DNA of 64,000 nucleotides from Micromonospora sp. WMMD1120 (GTDB taxonomy: Bacteria > Actinomycetota > Actinomycetes > Mycobacteriales > Micromonosporaceae), in contig NZ_JARUBO010000005.1 in NCBI RefSeq assembly GCF_029626235.1, forward strand, positions 496,001-560,000. The letters run 5' to 3'. The position numbers and the translations under genes were made by a program. Below are positions 1 through 8,258 of the stretch, in pieces. Each line of letters opens with the position of its first letter. Positions within the stretch are counted from its first letter, which is position 1. Below the pieces are notes generated by a model, which did not search any database, was not told the origin of the DNA, and worked only from the letters and a program-made list of their open reading frames with translations.

Positions 1-158
1 CGAGATTGTGCTCGAACCAGGAAGTAGTGGCCTCCCGACGCACCGACACCACTACAACAATGTTCGAGCGCGATCTCGGGCGCCCGAAACCAACCGGTGC
101 GTGTTGGGCACGGAAAACGCCCGCCGGCATGCGGGCCGACGGGCGCGGGATGGAGAAG

Positions 159-231
159 CTCCCCCGATTGGACTCGAACCAATAACCTGCCGGTTAACAG
201 CCGGCTGCTCTGCCAATTGAGCTACAGGGGA
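159..231 (-). tRNA. tRNA-Asn (anticodon GTT)
   Basis: Read on the minus strand, the 73 nt fold as a cloverleaf. The acceptor arms are TCCCCTG and CGGGGGA with one G-T pair, the D arm contains AGCTCAATTGGCAGAGC, the anticodon loop is CTGTTAA (GTT), and the T arm is ATTGG-TTCGAGT-CCAAT. The discriminator base is G; the CCA end is not encoded. No integrase or att-like duplication is visible beside it, so I do not read it as a used integration site. Positions 1-158 hold no supported gene. Confidence 0.96.
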
Positions 232-524
232 CCGTGCACCGCGCGACACCGGATCTCCCCGACGCCGTGCGACGGGACAAGAGTACAGGACATTCCCCGG
301 TGGTGGTCCAGCGGGTTCCGCCCCGACTCGCGAAGATCAAGAAGCGCAGGTCACCGGCGGGACGTATCGACAATCGGTGTAAATCGCCATCCCGGCACAA
401 GCATGCTTGAGCGGGGAGCAGGATGGGTAGTTAGCTGCGGACAGAGGACGCAGGCGCGAACAGGTCGCCTTCCGACGGGGCAACCCGCCGGGGTGACGGC
501 GCGTCAGGTACGGAAGGAGCCGCC

Positions 525-929
525 ATGCGCGGAAAGATCATGTTTCTTGGCGGGCTGGCTGCGGGATTCGTCCTGGGCGCCCGTGCCGGCCGGGAGAAGT
601 ACGAGGAGCTGGTGGTCCGGGGCCGCAAGGTGCTCGACCACCCGACCGTCCAGGAGGCGGCCGGGGTCGCGCAGGCCCAGGCCAACAAGCTCTACAGCGA
701 GGGTAAGGACAAGCTCGGCCACACCAGGCTGGGCGAGAAGCTGGGCACCGGCAACGGCAGCTCCGGCAAGCAGGAGCTGACCGCCGCCGACGACGCGTTC
801 GCCGGCACGCCCGCCACCGTGGGCGCCAAGGCGGGCAACAGCCCGGTCGGCACGACCTCCGGGTCGCCGTCGTCCACGAACCCCCGCACCAAGCCGTCCG
901 GCACGGGCACGAACGCCAGCACGCTCTGA
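525..929 (+). CDS. YtxH domain-containing small membrane protein
   Basis: This is a 134-residue protein with a glycine-rich hydrophobic N-terminus (about residues 5-20, FLGGLAAGFVLGARAG) followed by a charged helix (REKYEELVVRGRKVL). That arrangement is typical of YtxH-like (general stress type) proteins. The C-terminal 60 residues are low-complexity, rich in Gly, Ser, Thr and Pro. The ATG at 525 follows a clear ribosome-binding site, GGAAGGAG at 512-519. The gene stands alone between the tRNA and a convergent isomerase gene. The exact role is unknown; a membrane-anchored stress or envelope function is a family-based guess. The 293 bases upstream (232-524) contain no other gene I can support. 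Confidence 0.8.
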   Translation: MRGKIMFLGGLAAGFVLGARAGREKYEELVVRGRKVLDHPTVQEAAGVAQAQANKLYSEGKDKLGHTRLGEKLGTGNGSSGKQELTAADDAFAGTPATVGAKAGNSPVGTTSGSPSSTNPRTKPSGTGTNASTL

Positions 930-993
930 TCCACCGCACCTCGACGGGCCGGTCGCCGCAGGGCGACCGGCCCGTGGTACGTCCGGGGTGCGC

Positions 994-2001
994 TCAGTCC
1001 TTGCTGCTGAACGCCGCGTCGAAGGCGGCGCTCGGGGCGTCGAAGGCGAGCCGGCGGACGAACTGCAACGCCTCCGGGGCACCGACCAGGCGGTCCATCC
1101 CGGCGTCCTCCCACTCGATCGAGATCGGGCCGTCGTAGCCGATCGCGTTCAGGGCGCGGAAGCAGTCCTCCCAGGGCACGTCGCCGTGCCCGGTGGAGAC
1201 GAAGTCCCACCCGCGGCGCAGGTCCGCCCAGGGCAGGTGCGAGGCGAGCCGGCCGCGTCGGCCGTCGCCGGTACGCACCTTGGCGTCCTTGCAGTCCACG
1301 TGGTAGATCCGGTCGGCGAAGTCGAAGATGAAGTTCACCGGGTCCAGCTCCTGCCAGACGAAGTGCGACGGGTCCCAGTTGAGCCCGAACGCCGGCCGGT
1401 TGCCGATCGCCTCCAACGTCCGCTTCGTCGTCCAGTAGTCGTACGCGATCTCGCTCGGGTGCACCTCGTGCGCGAACCGCACCCCCACCTCGTCGAACAC
1501 GTCGAGGATCGGGTTCCACCGGTCGGCGAAGTCCTGGTAGCCGCGCTCGATCATCGACGGCGGCACCGGCGGGAACATCGCGAGGGTGTGCCAGATCGAC
1601 GAGCCGGTGAAACCGACGACGGTGTTCACACCAAGCTTCGCCGCCGCCCGCGCGGTGTCCTTGATCTCCTCGGCGGCCCGCTGACGGACGCCCTCGGGCT
1701 CCCCGTCACCCCAGATGCGACCGGGCAGGATGTCCTGGTGCCGCTCGTCGATCGGGTGGTCGCAGACCGCCTGACCGACAAGGTGGTTGGAGATCGTGAA
1801 GACCTGGAGGTTGTGCTTCGCGAGGGTCTCCTTCTTACGCTCGACGTACGAGTCGTCGGCGAGCGCCTTGTCGACCTCGAAGTGGTCGCCCCAGCAGGCG
1901 AGCTCCAGACCGTCGTAGCCCCACTCGGAGGCGAGCCGGCAGACCTCCTCGAACGGAAGGTCGGCCCACTGGCCCGTGAAGAGCGTGATGGGTCGCGCCA
2001 T
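994..2001 (-). CDS. Sugar phosphate isomerase/epimerase (xylose isomerase-like TIM barrel)
   Basis: 335 residues with the AP-endonuclease-2/xylose-isomerase TIM-barrel pattern. Likely metal and substrate ligands lie in HEVHP (178-182), NWDPSH (208-213), HVDCKD (234-239) and EWED (296-299). The ATG at 2001 is preceded by GGAGAAGGA at good spacing, so the longer upstream frame is rejected. Family members isomerise or epimerise sugars and 3-keto-sugars, often with Gfo/Idh dehydrogenases. Here it lies next to a ThuA/DUF1080 gene and about 15 kb from a Gfo/Idh gene, which fits sugar or keto-glycoside catabolism, but the substrate cannot be read from sequence. It is probably cytoplasmic, as there is no signal peptide. 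Confidence 0.85.
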   Translation of the reverse strand: MARPITLFTGQWADLPFEEVCRLASEWGYDGLELACWGDHFEVDKALADDSYVERKKETLAKHNLQVFTISNHLVGQAVCDHPIDERHQDILPGRIWGDGEPEGVRQRAAEEIKDTARAAAKLGVNTVVGFTGSSIWHTLAMFPPVPPSMIERGYQDFADRWNPILDVFDEVGVRFAHEVHPSEIAYDYWTTKRTLEAIGNRPAFGLNWDPSHFVWQELDPVNFIFDFADRIYHVDCKDAKVRTGDGRRGRLASHLPWADLRRGWDFVSTGHGDVPWEDCFRALNAIGYDGPISIEWEDAGMDRLVGAPEALQFVRRLAFDAPSAAFDAAFSSKD

Positions 2002-2210
2002 TGTCCTTCTCCCCTGTTGTGATGGGGATTCCCTGTGCGGACCGGGGCGAGGGTGACCGGACGTACGCGGCGAGGGACGGCCACCGGTGGGTGTGCTGCA
2101 CACCTGGGCCCGGCGGGTTGCGCCTCCCACCGGGTCACCGGCCACCGTACGGTCGCCGACCCCACCCTATTTGCGCCGCACCCCATCACGGAAGTCCCAG
2201 CGCCGGCCAA

Positions 2211-2702
2211 TCATCCGACCACCTCCTCCGGAGCGGGCAGAACCGCCCGGACGGTGAACCCACCACCGGCGCGTGGCCCGGCGGAGAACGTGCCGCCGAG
2301 CCGCTCGGCGCGCCTGCGTACCCCGAGCAGACCTTGACCGGCACCCCGGGTGGGCGCGCGAACGGCGCCCTCGTCGCGGACCTCGATCGTGATGCCGGTG
2401 GCGTCGTAGCGCAGGCGGACCGCCACCGGCGCGCCCGGGGCGTGCCGGCACGCGTTGGTCAGCGCCTCCTCGATGACCCGGTACGCCACCAGGTCGACCG
2501 GACCGGGCAGCGGCCGGGGCTGACCCGCCATGGTCCACCGCACCGGCTGACCGGCGGCGAAGCCCTCGACCAGCGCGTCGAGACGGTTCAGGCTGGCCGT
2601 CGACGTCGACGTGTCGTCGGGCTCCGCCGCCCGGCCCAGCGCGCCGCGCAGTTGGTGACCTCGCGCCAGCAGCATCCCGCGCCACTGCGCGAACCGACCC
2701 AT
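2211..2702 (-). pseudogene. Truncated sensor histidine kinase (ATPase domain only)
   Basis: The 163-residue frame carries an intact C-terminal HATPase_c domain: N-box EALTNACRHA, G1 VRDEG, and G2 GQGLLGVRRRAERLGG. This resembles the NarL-type (HisKA_3) kinases of actinomycetes. The sensor and the phospho-accepting His helix are missing. Just before the ATG at 2702 the coding signal runs into a C-rich low-complexity tract and a 68-bp palindromic repeat (2825-2892). No partner response regulator is adjacent. I read it as a remnant of a larger gene, though a short stand-alone ATPase protein is possible. The start lacks a convincing ribosome-binding site. Confidence 0.6.
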
Positions 2703-2703
2703 G

Positions 2704-2980
2704 CCCCCCAAACTACGCCCCCACCCACCCCCACCCACCCCCACCCCGCGCCCCCACCCCGCACCCCCACCCCGCCACACGCCCCGCCACACGCCCCGCC
2801 ACACGCCCCGCCACACGCCCCGCCGATCTTGCACTTTGTGCTGCCGAAATGCCGGTATTGATGGCATTGGTCGCGACAGGAAGTGCAAGATCGACGGGGC
2901 GTTGGGGCGGGGGCGTTGGGGCGGGGGCGTTGGGGCGGGGGCGGGGGTGGGGACGGCGTTGGGGCGGGGGCGGGGTGGGG
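2704..2980. repeat. Low-complexity GC collars around a palindromic element
   Basis: The left side (2704-2824) is C-rich, with runs of CACCCC and a 12-bp unit CCACACGCCCCG repeated about four times near 2772-2822. The right side (2893-2980) is G-rich, with GGGGCGTTGGGGCGGG repeats. The two collars are roughly complementary and flank the 68-bp element at 2825-2892, so the whole region could extrude as a large cruciform. No gene is supported here. It separates the truncated kinase from the ThuA gene, whose stop is at 2981. Confidence 0.75.
2825..2892. repeat. Family A 68-bp palindromic element, copy 1
   Basis: It begins GATCTTGCACTT and ends AAGTGCAAGATC, with 12-bp perfect ends and imperfect inner pairing. 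Its length is exactly 68 bp, the same as two further copies at 61780-61847 and 61911-61978. The interior is clearly less GC-rich than the surroundings. See the separate finding on this family. Confidence 0.8.
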
Positions 2981-5098
2981 TTAGGGCAGGGTCCACTTCT
3001 GGTTGGCGGCGTTGCTGATGCAGCTCCACAGGTGGACCACTGTGCTGTCGGCGGAGTTGTTGCCGGAGACGTCCAGGCACTTGCCCGACGACGGGTTGCG
3101 CAGGGTGCCGTCGGACTGCGCAGCCCAGTTCTGGGCGCCGCTGCCGTTGCAGGTCCAGAGCTGGATCTTGGTGCCGTTGGCGGTACCGCTGCCGTTGACG
3201 TCCAGGCACTTGCCGAGCGCCCTGATCGTCGGGGTCTGCGTCACGGTCCAGGTCTGCGCCGCGCTGCCGTTGCAGGTGTAGATCTGGACCTGGGTGCCGT
3301 CGGCGGTGCCGCCGTTGCGGACGTCCAGGCACTTGCCGGCCAGGCCCTTGATCGGGCCCACCCCGTTCGTGCCGCCGGTGCCCTTGACCAGTGTGAAGTC
3401 GTCGACGTCGAAGAGCCCGGTGCCGCTACCGGTGAAGGTGAGGTAGAGGTTCTGGGTGCCGGACGGGACGTTCGACAGCGTGGTGCTCACGTTCGCGTAG
3501 GTGTCCCAGCTGCCGGTGTTGGGCACCGCGACAGTGCCGAGCACCGGGCCGGTGGCCGAGCCGGTGCGCACCTGGATGCTGCCGCCCGCGCCGCCCGAGA
3601 CGACCCGGGTCGTGAACGAGGTGACACCGGTCAGGTTGACGCCGTTGTACGCGGCCCAGTCACCCGGCTCGATGTAGCCGAGCGTCTGCCCACCGTTGGC
3701 GCCCGCCTTGGTGAACGCGGAGACACCGTTCGCCGAGCTGAACGCCTCGGCCTGGATCGTGGTGTTGCCGGTCGGCGGGGGCGTGCCGCCCAGCTCCTTG
3801 ATCCGGATGTTGCGGAACGCGACGTCGTCACCGGTGCCGTGGTTCTGGATGCCGATGTGGCCGGCCAGTGAGCGGACCGGGTTGGTGTTGGTGAAGTCGT
3901 TGATCTTCACGCCGTTGAGGAAGACCTGCAACCGCTCACCCTCGACCAACAGCTCGTACGTGTTCCACTCCCCCGGCGCGTTCAGCGCCGCGTCGCGGGC
4001 GGCGATGTCGGCGGCCTTGTACGTGTAGACCGCGCCGGTGGTGCGGTCGACCGCGTCGGTGGCGTCGATCTGGACCTCGTAGCCGTTGTCGATCGCCGAC
4101 TGCGGGCTACTCGACGGCGGGAAGCCGATGAAGATGCCGGAGTTGTCGTCACCGGCCATCTTCCAGTCCAGCTTGAGCGAGTAGTTGGTGAACTGCTTGG
4201 CGCTGTACCAGTACAGGCCCATGCCGCCGACCGAGGTCAGCGTGGCGTCGGAGTTGGTGAAGCTGCCCGGACCGGCCTGCGACCACCCGGTCGTCGAGCC
4301 GTTGTACAGCGGGGTGTAGCCGGTCTCGGGCCGGCAGTCGGCCTTGCTCCGGCCGGAGGCGTACCGGATGCCGCCGAGCAGGTGGTTGCGGAACGCCGGC
4401 TCCGCGTACGACGCCTGGGTGTGCCCGGCGCCGGTGTAGAAGGACCGGCCGCCGTTGTAGCTCTTGCACCAGCTCAGCGGGTGGTCCGCGCCCATCCCGC
4501 CACCGGAGTACGACGACTCGTCGAGGGTGGCCAGCACGTGCGCCGTGGACCGGGGGTTGGTCCGGTAGTTGTACCACTCGTCGGTGCGGGTCCAGGTCTG
4601 CGGCAGGTGTGCGGTCGCCGCGTGCCCCCGGTCCTCCACCTTGATGGTGGCCTGCTGGATGGCCGGGTGCGAGTTGAACCACGCGCCCACCAGGTTGCCG
4701 TAGAACGGCCAGTCGTACTCGGTGTCGGCGGCGGCGTGCACGCCGACGTAGCCGCGCCCGGAGGCGATGTACGACTCGAAGGCGGTCTGCTGGGTGGCGT
4801 TGAGCACGTCGCCGGTGGTGTTGAGGAAGACCACCGCCTCGTACTGGTTGAGGTTGCTGGTGGTGAAGGCGGCGGCGTCCTCGGTGGCGGTGACGGTGAA
4901 GTTGTTCGCCGCGCCGAGGTCGCGGATGGTCTGGATGCCGACCGGGATCGCGTCGTGCCGGAAACCGGCGGTCTTGGAGAAGACCAGCACGTCGTAGGGG
5001 GCGTCGGCGGCGCTGGCCGGGGTGGCGGGTGTCGTACAGGCGAGGACGGCGAGGGCGGCCATGGCCGCACCGAGGACGGGTCGCAGGCGTCTGCGCAT
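2981..5098 (-). CDS. Secreted ThuA-DUF1080-CBM6-ricin B multidomain protein
   Basis: 705 residues. A signal peptide (1 to about 30, ending PASA-AD) is followed by a ThuA-like glutamine-amidotransferase-fold domain (about 35-250; LVFSKTAGFRH, VHAAADTEYDWPFY). Next is a DUF1080 (3-keto-disaccharide hydrolase) domain (about 260-440; WKMAGDDNSGIFIGF, GEWNTYELLVEG), a CBM6-like domain (about 446-575; IQAEAFSS, GDWAAYNGVNL) and a ricin-type beta-trefoil lectin (about 580-705; three GKCLDV repeats with QxW motifs). It is presumably exported and binds polysaccharide. DUF1080 and ThuA proteins are linked to 3-keto-glycoside breakdown; the substrate here is unknown. The ATG at 5098 follows TAGGAGAG. 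It lies 77 bp downstream of a protein with the same C-terminal modules. Confidence 0.9.
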   Translation of the reverse strand: MRRRLRPVLGAAMAALAVLACTTPATPASAADAPYDVLVFSKTAGFRHDAIPVGIQTIRDLGAANNFTVTATEDAAAFTTSNLNQYEAVVFLNTTGDVLNATQQTAFESYIASGRGYVGVHAAADTEYDWPFYGNLVGAWFNSHPAIQQATIKVEDRGHAATAHLPQTWTRTDEWYNYRTNPRSTAHVLATLDESSYSGGGMGADHPLSWCKSYNGGRSFYTGAGHTQASYAEPAFRNHLLGGIRYASGRSKADCRPETGYTPLYNGSTTGWSQAGPGSFTNSDATLTSVGGMGLYWYSAKQFTNYSLKLDWKMAGDDNSGIFIGFPPSSSPQSAIDNGYEVQIDATDAVDRTTGAVYTYKAADIAARDAALNAPGEWNTYELLVEGERLQVFLNGVKINDFTNTNPVRSLAGHIGIQNHGTGDDVAFRNIRIKELGGTPPPTGNTTIQAEAFSSANGVSAFTKAGANGGQTLGYIEPGDWAAYNGVNLTGVTSFTTRVVSGGAGGSIQVRTGSATGPVLGTVAVPNTGSWDTYANVSTTLSNVPSGTQNLYLTFTGSGTGLFDVDDFTLVKGTGGTNGVGPIKGLAGKCLDVRNGGTADGTQVQIYTCNGSAAQTWTVTQTPTIRALGKCLDVNGSGTANGTKIQLWTCNGSGAQNWAAQSDGTLRNPSSGKCLDVSGNNSADSTVVHLWSCISNAANQKWTLP

Positions 5099-5120
5099 AT
5101 CGCTCTCCTAATCGCGGGTT

Positions 5121-5171
5121 AGGAGGGGCCCCTCGGCAACCACTCTAGGCGCTGCCGAGGGGGCCTCTCCT
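5121..5171 (-). terminator. Strong hairpin between the two secreted-protein genes
   Basis: The arms AGGAGGGGCCCCTCGGCA (5121-5138) and TGCCGAGGGGGCCTCTCCT (5153-5171) enclose a 14-nt loop. It begins immediately after the stop of the 5176-8037 gene and ends only 22 nt before the start of the ThuA gene. There is no T-run, so it may terminate, attenuate or stabilise transcripts between the two genes rather than be a canonical terminator. Confidence 0.65.
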
Positions 5172-5175
5172 CAGC

Positions 5176-8037
5176 TCAGGGCAGGGTCCACTTCTGGTTT
5201 GCGGCACCGCTGACGCAGGTCCACAGGTGGACCACGGTGCTGTCGGCGGAGTTGTTGCCGGAGACGTCCAGGCACTTGCCGGACGCCGCGCTGCGCAGCG
5301 TGCCGTCGGCCTGGGCCGTCCAGTTCTGCGCGGCCGTACCGTTGCAGGTCCAGAGCTGGATCTTGGTGCCGTCCGCGGTCCCGGCGCCGGAGACGTCCAG
5401 GCACTTGCCCAACGATTTGATCGTGGAGTTGGGGGTGACCGCCCAGGTCTGCGCCGCGCTGCCGTTGCAGGTGTAGATCTGGATCTGCGTGCCGTCGGCG
5501 GTGGCCGCGTTGCGGACGTCCAGGCACTTGCCGCCCAGACCCTTGATCGGGCCGGTCCCGCCACCACCGGTGGAGGTGCCGGTGACGAAGGTGAAGGCGT
5601 CCAGGTCGAAGAGCGCCCCGGTGCCCGAGCCGGCGAACGTCAGGTAGAGCGTGGTGGTGCCGGTCGGCGGGTTGCTGATCGTCCCGGTGACGGTGGTGAA
5701 GGTTTCCCAGCCGCCGGTCACCGGGACCGGGGCCGAGCCGAGCACCGTGCCGGTGGCCGAGCCGGCCCGGACCTGGAGGGTGCCGCCGGCGCCCGCCGAG
5801 GAGACCCGGGCGGTGAACGACGTCACGTTGCCCAACCGGTACGGCTGGAACGCGATCCAGTCACCGTTGTTGATGTCGCCGACGGTCTTGCCACCCTCGG
5901 CCGGGGTCTTGCTGAACACGTTGATCCCGGACGAGGTGCCGTAGAACTCGGCCTGCCGGTGGCGCGGCGGCAGCGTGTGCTGGGTGTGCGTGGTCAGCCC
6001 GCCGGCGTCGGTGTACTCCGCGTCGAAGATCGCGAAGATGTTCGCCGCGTCGTCGTGCTCGCCGTCGACCGGGATGGTGATCGAGCCCGAGCAGCCGGTC
6101 TTCGAGGTGATCTGGTGTCCGTGCTGGTCGTGGCCGAGCACGTAGGTCATCTTGACCTTCGTGCAGTCGATGGTGCCGTCCTCCGGGTCGGTCACCGTGA
6201 TGCTGTACGGCACCGTGTCGCCGAAGCCGAAGAGCTGGCCGTTGCCCGGGTTGTTGATCGTGACCGTGGGCGCGGTGTTGCCGACGTTGATCCGTACGCT
6301 GCTGCTGCCGGTGGCCCCCTGCGGGTCGCGGACCGTCAGCGTGGCCGTGTAGGTGCCGTTCGAGGTGTACGTCTTCGTCGGGTTGGCCGCCGTCGAGGTG
6401 GTCCCGTCGCCGAAGGCCCACGAGTAGGTCAGCGTGCCGCCCTCGGGGTCGGACGAGCCGGCCGAGGAGAAGGTGACCGCGAGCGGGGCCGCCCCCGAGG
6501 TGCGGTTGGCGCTGGCCACCGCGGTGGGCGCCCGGTTGCCGCCACCGACGTAGTCGAAGCGGTAGAGCGCCGAGTTGGCGTCACCGTTGAAGTAGCCGGT
6601 GCCGTAGTCGAGCACGTAGTAGGCGCCGTCCGGGCCGAACGCCGAGTCCATCACCTGCTTGCCGACCCAGGGGAAGGTGTCGATGGCGCCCCGGGAGCCG
6701 TCGGAGTTGACGTGGATCGGCTTGATCCAACCCCGGCCGAACTCGGTGGCGAAGAACTGGCCGTCGAAGGACTGCGGGAACTTCGTGGTGGAGGTCGACG
6801 AGGCGTTGTACCGGTAGACCGGGCCGCCCATCGGCGACTCGGAGCCGCCGCCGAACTCGGTCGGGGTGCCGGCGTCACCGGCGTACCGGATCCAGGCCGG
6901 TTGGGCCGGCGGCAGGGTGGTCCGGCCGGTGTTGCGGAACGAGTTGTTGGTCGGCCCGCCGGTGCAGTTGTACTTCGCCCCGCTGGTGTTGGTGGCGAAG
7001 TCCCACTCGTTGTACGTCTCGGTGGTGGTGTTGGTGCCGGTGCAGTACGGCCAGCCGTAGTTGCCCGGCGCGGCGACCCTGTTGAACTCCACCTGGCCGG
7101 ACGGCCCGCGGGTGGAGCTGGTGGAGCCGGCGTCCGGCCCGTAGTCGCCGACGTAGACGACACCGGTGGCCTTGTCCACGCTGATCCGGAACGGGTTGCG
7201 GAAGCCCATCGCGTAGATCTCCGGGCGCGTCTGGGCGGTGCCGGGGGCGAACAGGTTGCCGGACGGGATGGAGTACGTCCCGTTCGCGTTCACCTTGATC
7301 CGCAGGATCTTGCCGCGCAGGTCGTTGGTGTTGCCGGCGCTGCGCTGGGCGTCGTACGCCGGGTTGCGGTTGGTCCGCTCGTCCAGCGGCGAGTAGCCGG
7401 CGGACTCGAACGGGTTGGTGTCGTCACCGGTCGACAGGTAGAGGTTGCCGGCGGCGTCGAAGTCGATGTCCCCACCGACGTGGCAGCACATGCCCCGGTT
7501 GGCCGGGACGTCGAGCACGTCGACCTTGCTGGACTGGTTGAGCGTGAAGTCGGAGTTCAGCGTGAACCGGGAGAGGCGGTTCACCCCGTTCCAGGCGGAG
7601 AAGTCGGTGCCGGTGGCGGGCGCGTCGCCGCTGGGTGTGGAGAGCGGCGGGGCGTAGTAGAGGTAGATCTGCCGGTTGCTGGCGAAGCCGGGGTCGACCC
7701 CGACGCCCTGCAACCCCTCCTCGTCGTGCGTGTAGACCGGGAGGGTGCCGATCACCGAGGTGGTGCCGCCCGCGTCGGTACGACGCAGGGTGCCGTTGCG
7801 GGCGGTGTGCAGGACCGACCGGTCCGGCAGCACCGCCAACGACATCGGCTCACCCATGTCGTTGACGCCGCGGGCCAGCTCGACCTGCTGGAAGTCGCTG
7901 GCGACGATGGTGTGCGCCTGCGCGGGCGCCGAGCCGGCGGCCAGCGCGACGCTGCCGGCGGTGACCGCCAGCAGCAGCGCTGATCCGGCTGAGGACCACC
8001 TTCGGGATCGACGCGTGGGAGCGTCCTTCATGGACAT
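5176..8037 (-). CDS. Secreted sugar dehydrogenase-PKD-CBM6-ricin B protein
   Basis: 953 residues. A signal peptide (to about 41, PAQA-H) is followed by a glucose/sorbosone dehydrogenase beta-propeller (about 50-490; GLQGVGVDPGFASNRQIYLYY, NRGMCCHVGGDIDFD, KILRIKVNANG, GFRNPFRISVD). Then come a PKD domain (about 495-585; SSDPEGGTLTYSWAFGDG), an unassigned beta-rich region with DHQHGHQ (about 590-690), a CBM6-like domain (about 690-815) and a C-terminal ricin B lectin (about 828-953). Sugar dehydrogenases of this class may use PQQ; no PQQ synthesis gene is in the window. The last about 125 residues closely match the neighbouring ThuA protein, suggesting module duplication. Two in-frame ATGs (8037 and 8031) are possible; AGGAAGGGG lies upstream. 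Confidence 0.88.
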   Translation of the reverse strand: MSMKDAPTRRSRRWSSAGSALLLAVTAGSVALAAGSAPAQAHTIVASDFQQVELARGVNDMGEPMSLAVLPDRSVLHTARNGTLRRTDAGGTTSVIGTLPVYTHDEEGLQGVGVDPGFASNRQIYLYYAPPLSTPSGDAPATGTDFSAWNGVNRLSRFTLNSDFTLNQSSKVDVLDVPANRGMCCHVGGDIDFDAAGNLYLSTGDDTNPFESAGYSPLDERTNRNPAYDAQRSAGNTNDLRGKILRIKVNANGTYSIPSGNLFAPGTAQTRPEIYAMGFRNPFRISVDKATGVVYVGDYGPDAGSTSSTRGPSGQVEFNRVAAPGNYGWPYCTGTNTTTETYNEWDFATNTSGAKYNCTGGPTNNSFRNTGRTTLPPAQPAWIRYAGDAGTPTEFGGGSESPMGGPVYRYNASSTSTTKFPQSFDGQFFATEFGRGWIKPIHVNSDGSRGAIDTFPWVGKQVMDSAFGPDGAYYVLDYGTGYFNGDANSALYRFDYVGGGNRAPTAVASANRTSGAAPLAVTFSSAGSSDPEGGTLTYSWAFGDGTTSTAANPTKTYTSNGTYTATLTVRDPQGATGSSSVRINVGNTAPTVTINNPGNGQLFGFGDTVPYSITVTDPEDGTIDCTKVKMTYVLGHDQHGHQITSKTGCSGSITIPVDGEHDDAANIFAIFDAEYTDAGGLTTHTQHTLPPRHRQAEFYGTSSGINVFSKTPAEGGKTVGDINNGDWIAFQPYRLGNVTSFTARVSSAGAGGTLQVRAGSATGTVLGSAPVPVTGGWETFTTVTGTISNPPTGTTTLYLTFAGSGTGALFDLDAFTFVTGTSTGGGGTGPIKGLGGKCLDVRNAATADGTQIQIYTCNGSAAQTWAVTPNSTIKSLGKCLDVSGAGTADGTKIQLWTCNGTAAQNWTAQADGTLRSAASGKCLDVSGNNSADSTVVHLWTCVSGAANQKWTLP

Positions 8038-8258
8038 CTGTGCTGCCCCTTCCTGACGATGGACTGCCAGGCCGGGCGCGCGCCGTCGCGCCGGATGCCG
8101 TAGCGGTGGGTGGTGGGGGTCGATGGGTTACCGCGCCGCCGGTTCACCTCGACGAAACAATGTCGTGTTGGTCACGACACTAAATAACGAGTGTCGATGT
8201 GTCCATACCTTCCGGCGACCCAGCATCAACTTTCGTCGATTTGATCGAAAGTCGCCGG
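8038..8258 (-). promoter_or_regulatory. Promoter region with two inverted repeats
   Basis: This 221-bp gap separates the polyprenyl synthetase stop (8259) from the secreted dehydrogenase start (8037). It contains TGTCGTG-N5-CACGACA (8161-8179) and ACTTTCG-N10-CGAAAGT (8229-8252), separated by an AT-richer stretch (TAAATAACGA). The first resembles a regulator operator. The second could be an operator or a terminator of the operon upstream. No gene is supported. Confidence 0.5.

Noticed and set aside
159..231. tRNA-Asn as an integrated-element boundary
   Set aside because: No integrase, excisionase or second copy of the tRNA 3' end seen.
2703..3332. Long extension of the histidine kinase frame through the low-complexity tract
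   Set aside because: Low-complexity Trp/Gly/Arg repeats and antisense-like codon use; it crosses a palindromic repeat and the ThuA gene's 3' end.
5227..7983. Plus-strand 918-residue open frame
   Set aside because: Antisense to the secreted sugar dehydrogenase gene; composition is Gly/Val/Arg-rich with no motif or ribosome-binding site. A shadow of high-GC coding.
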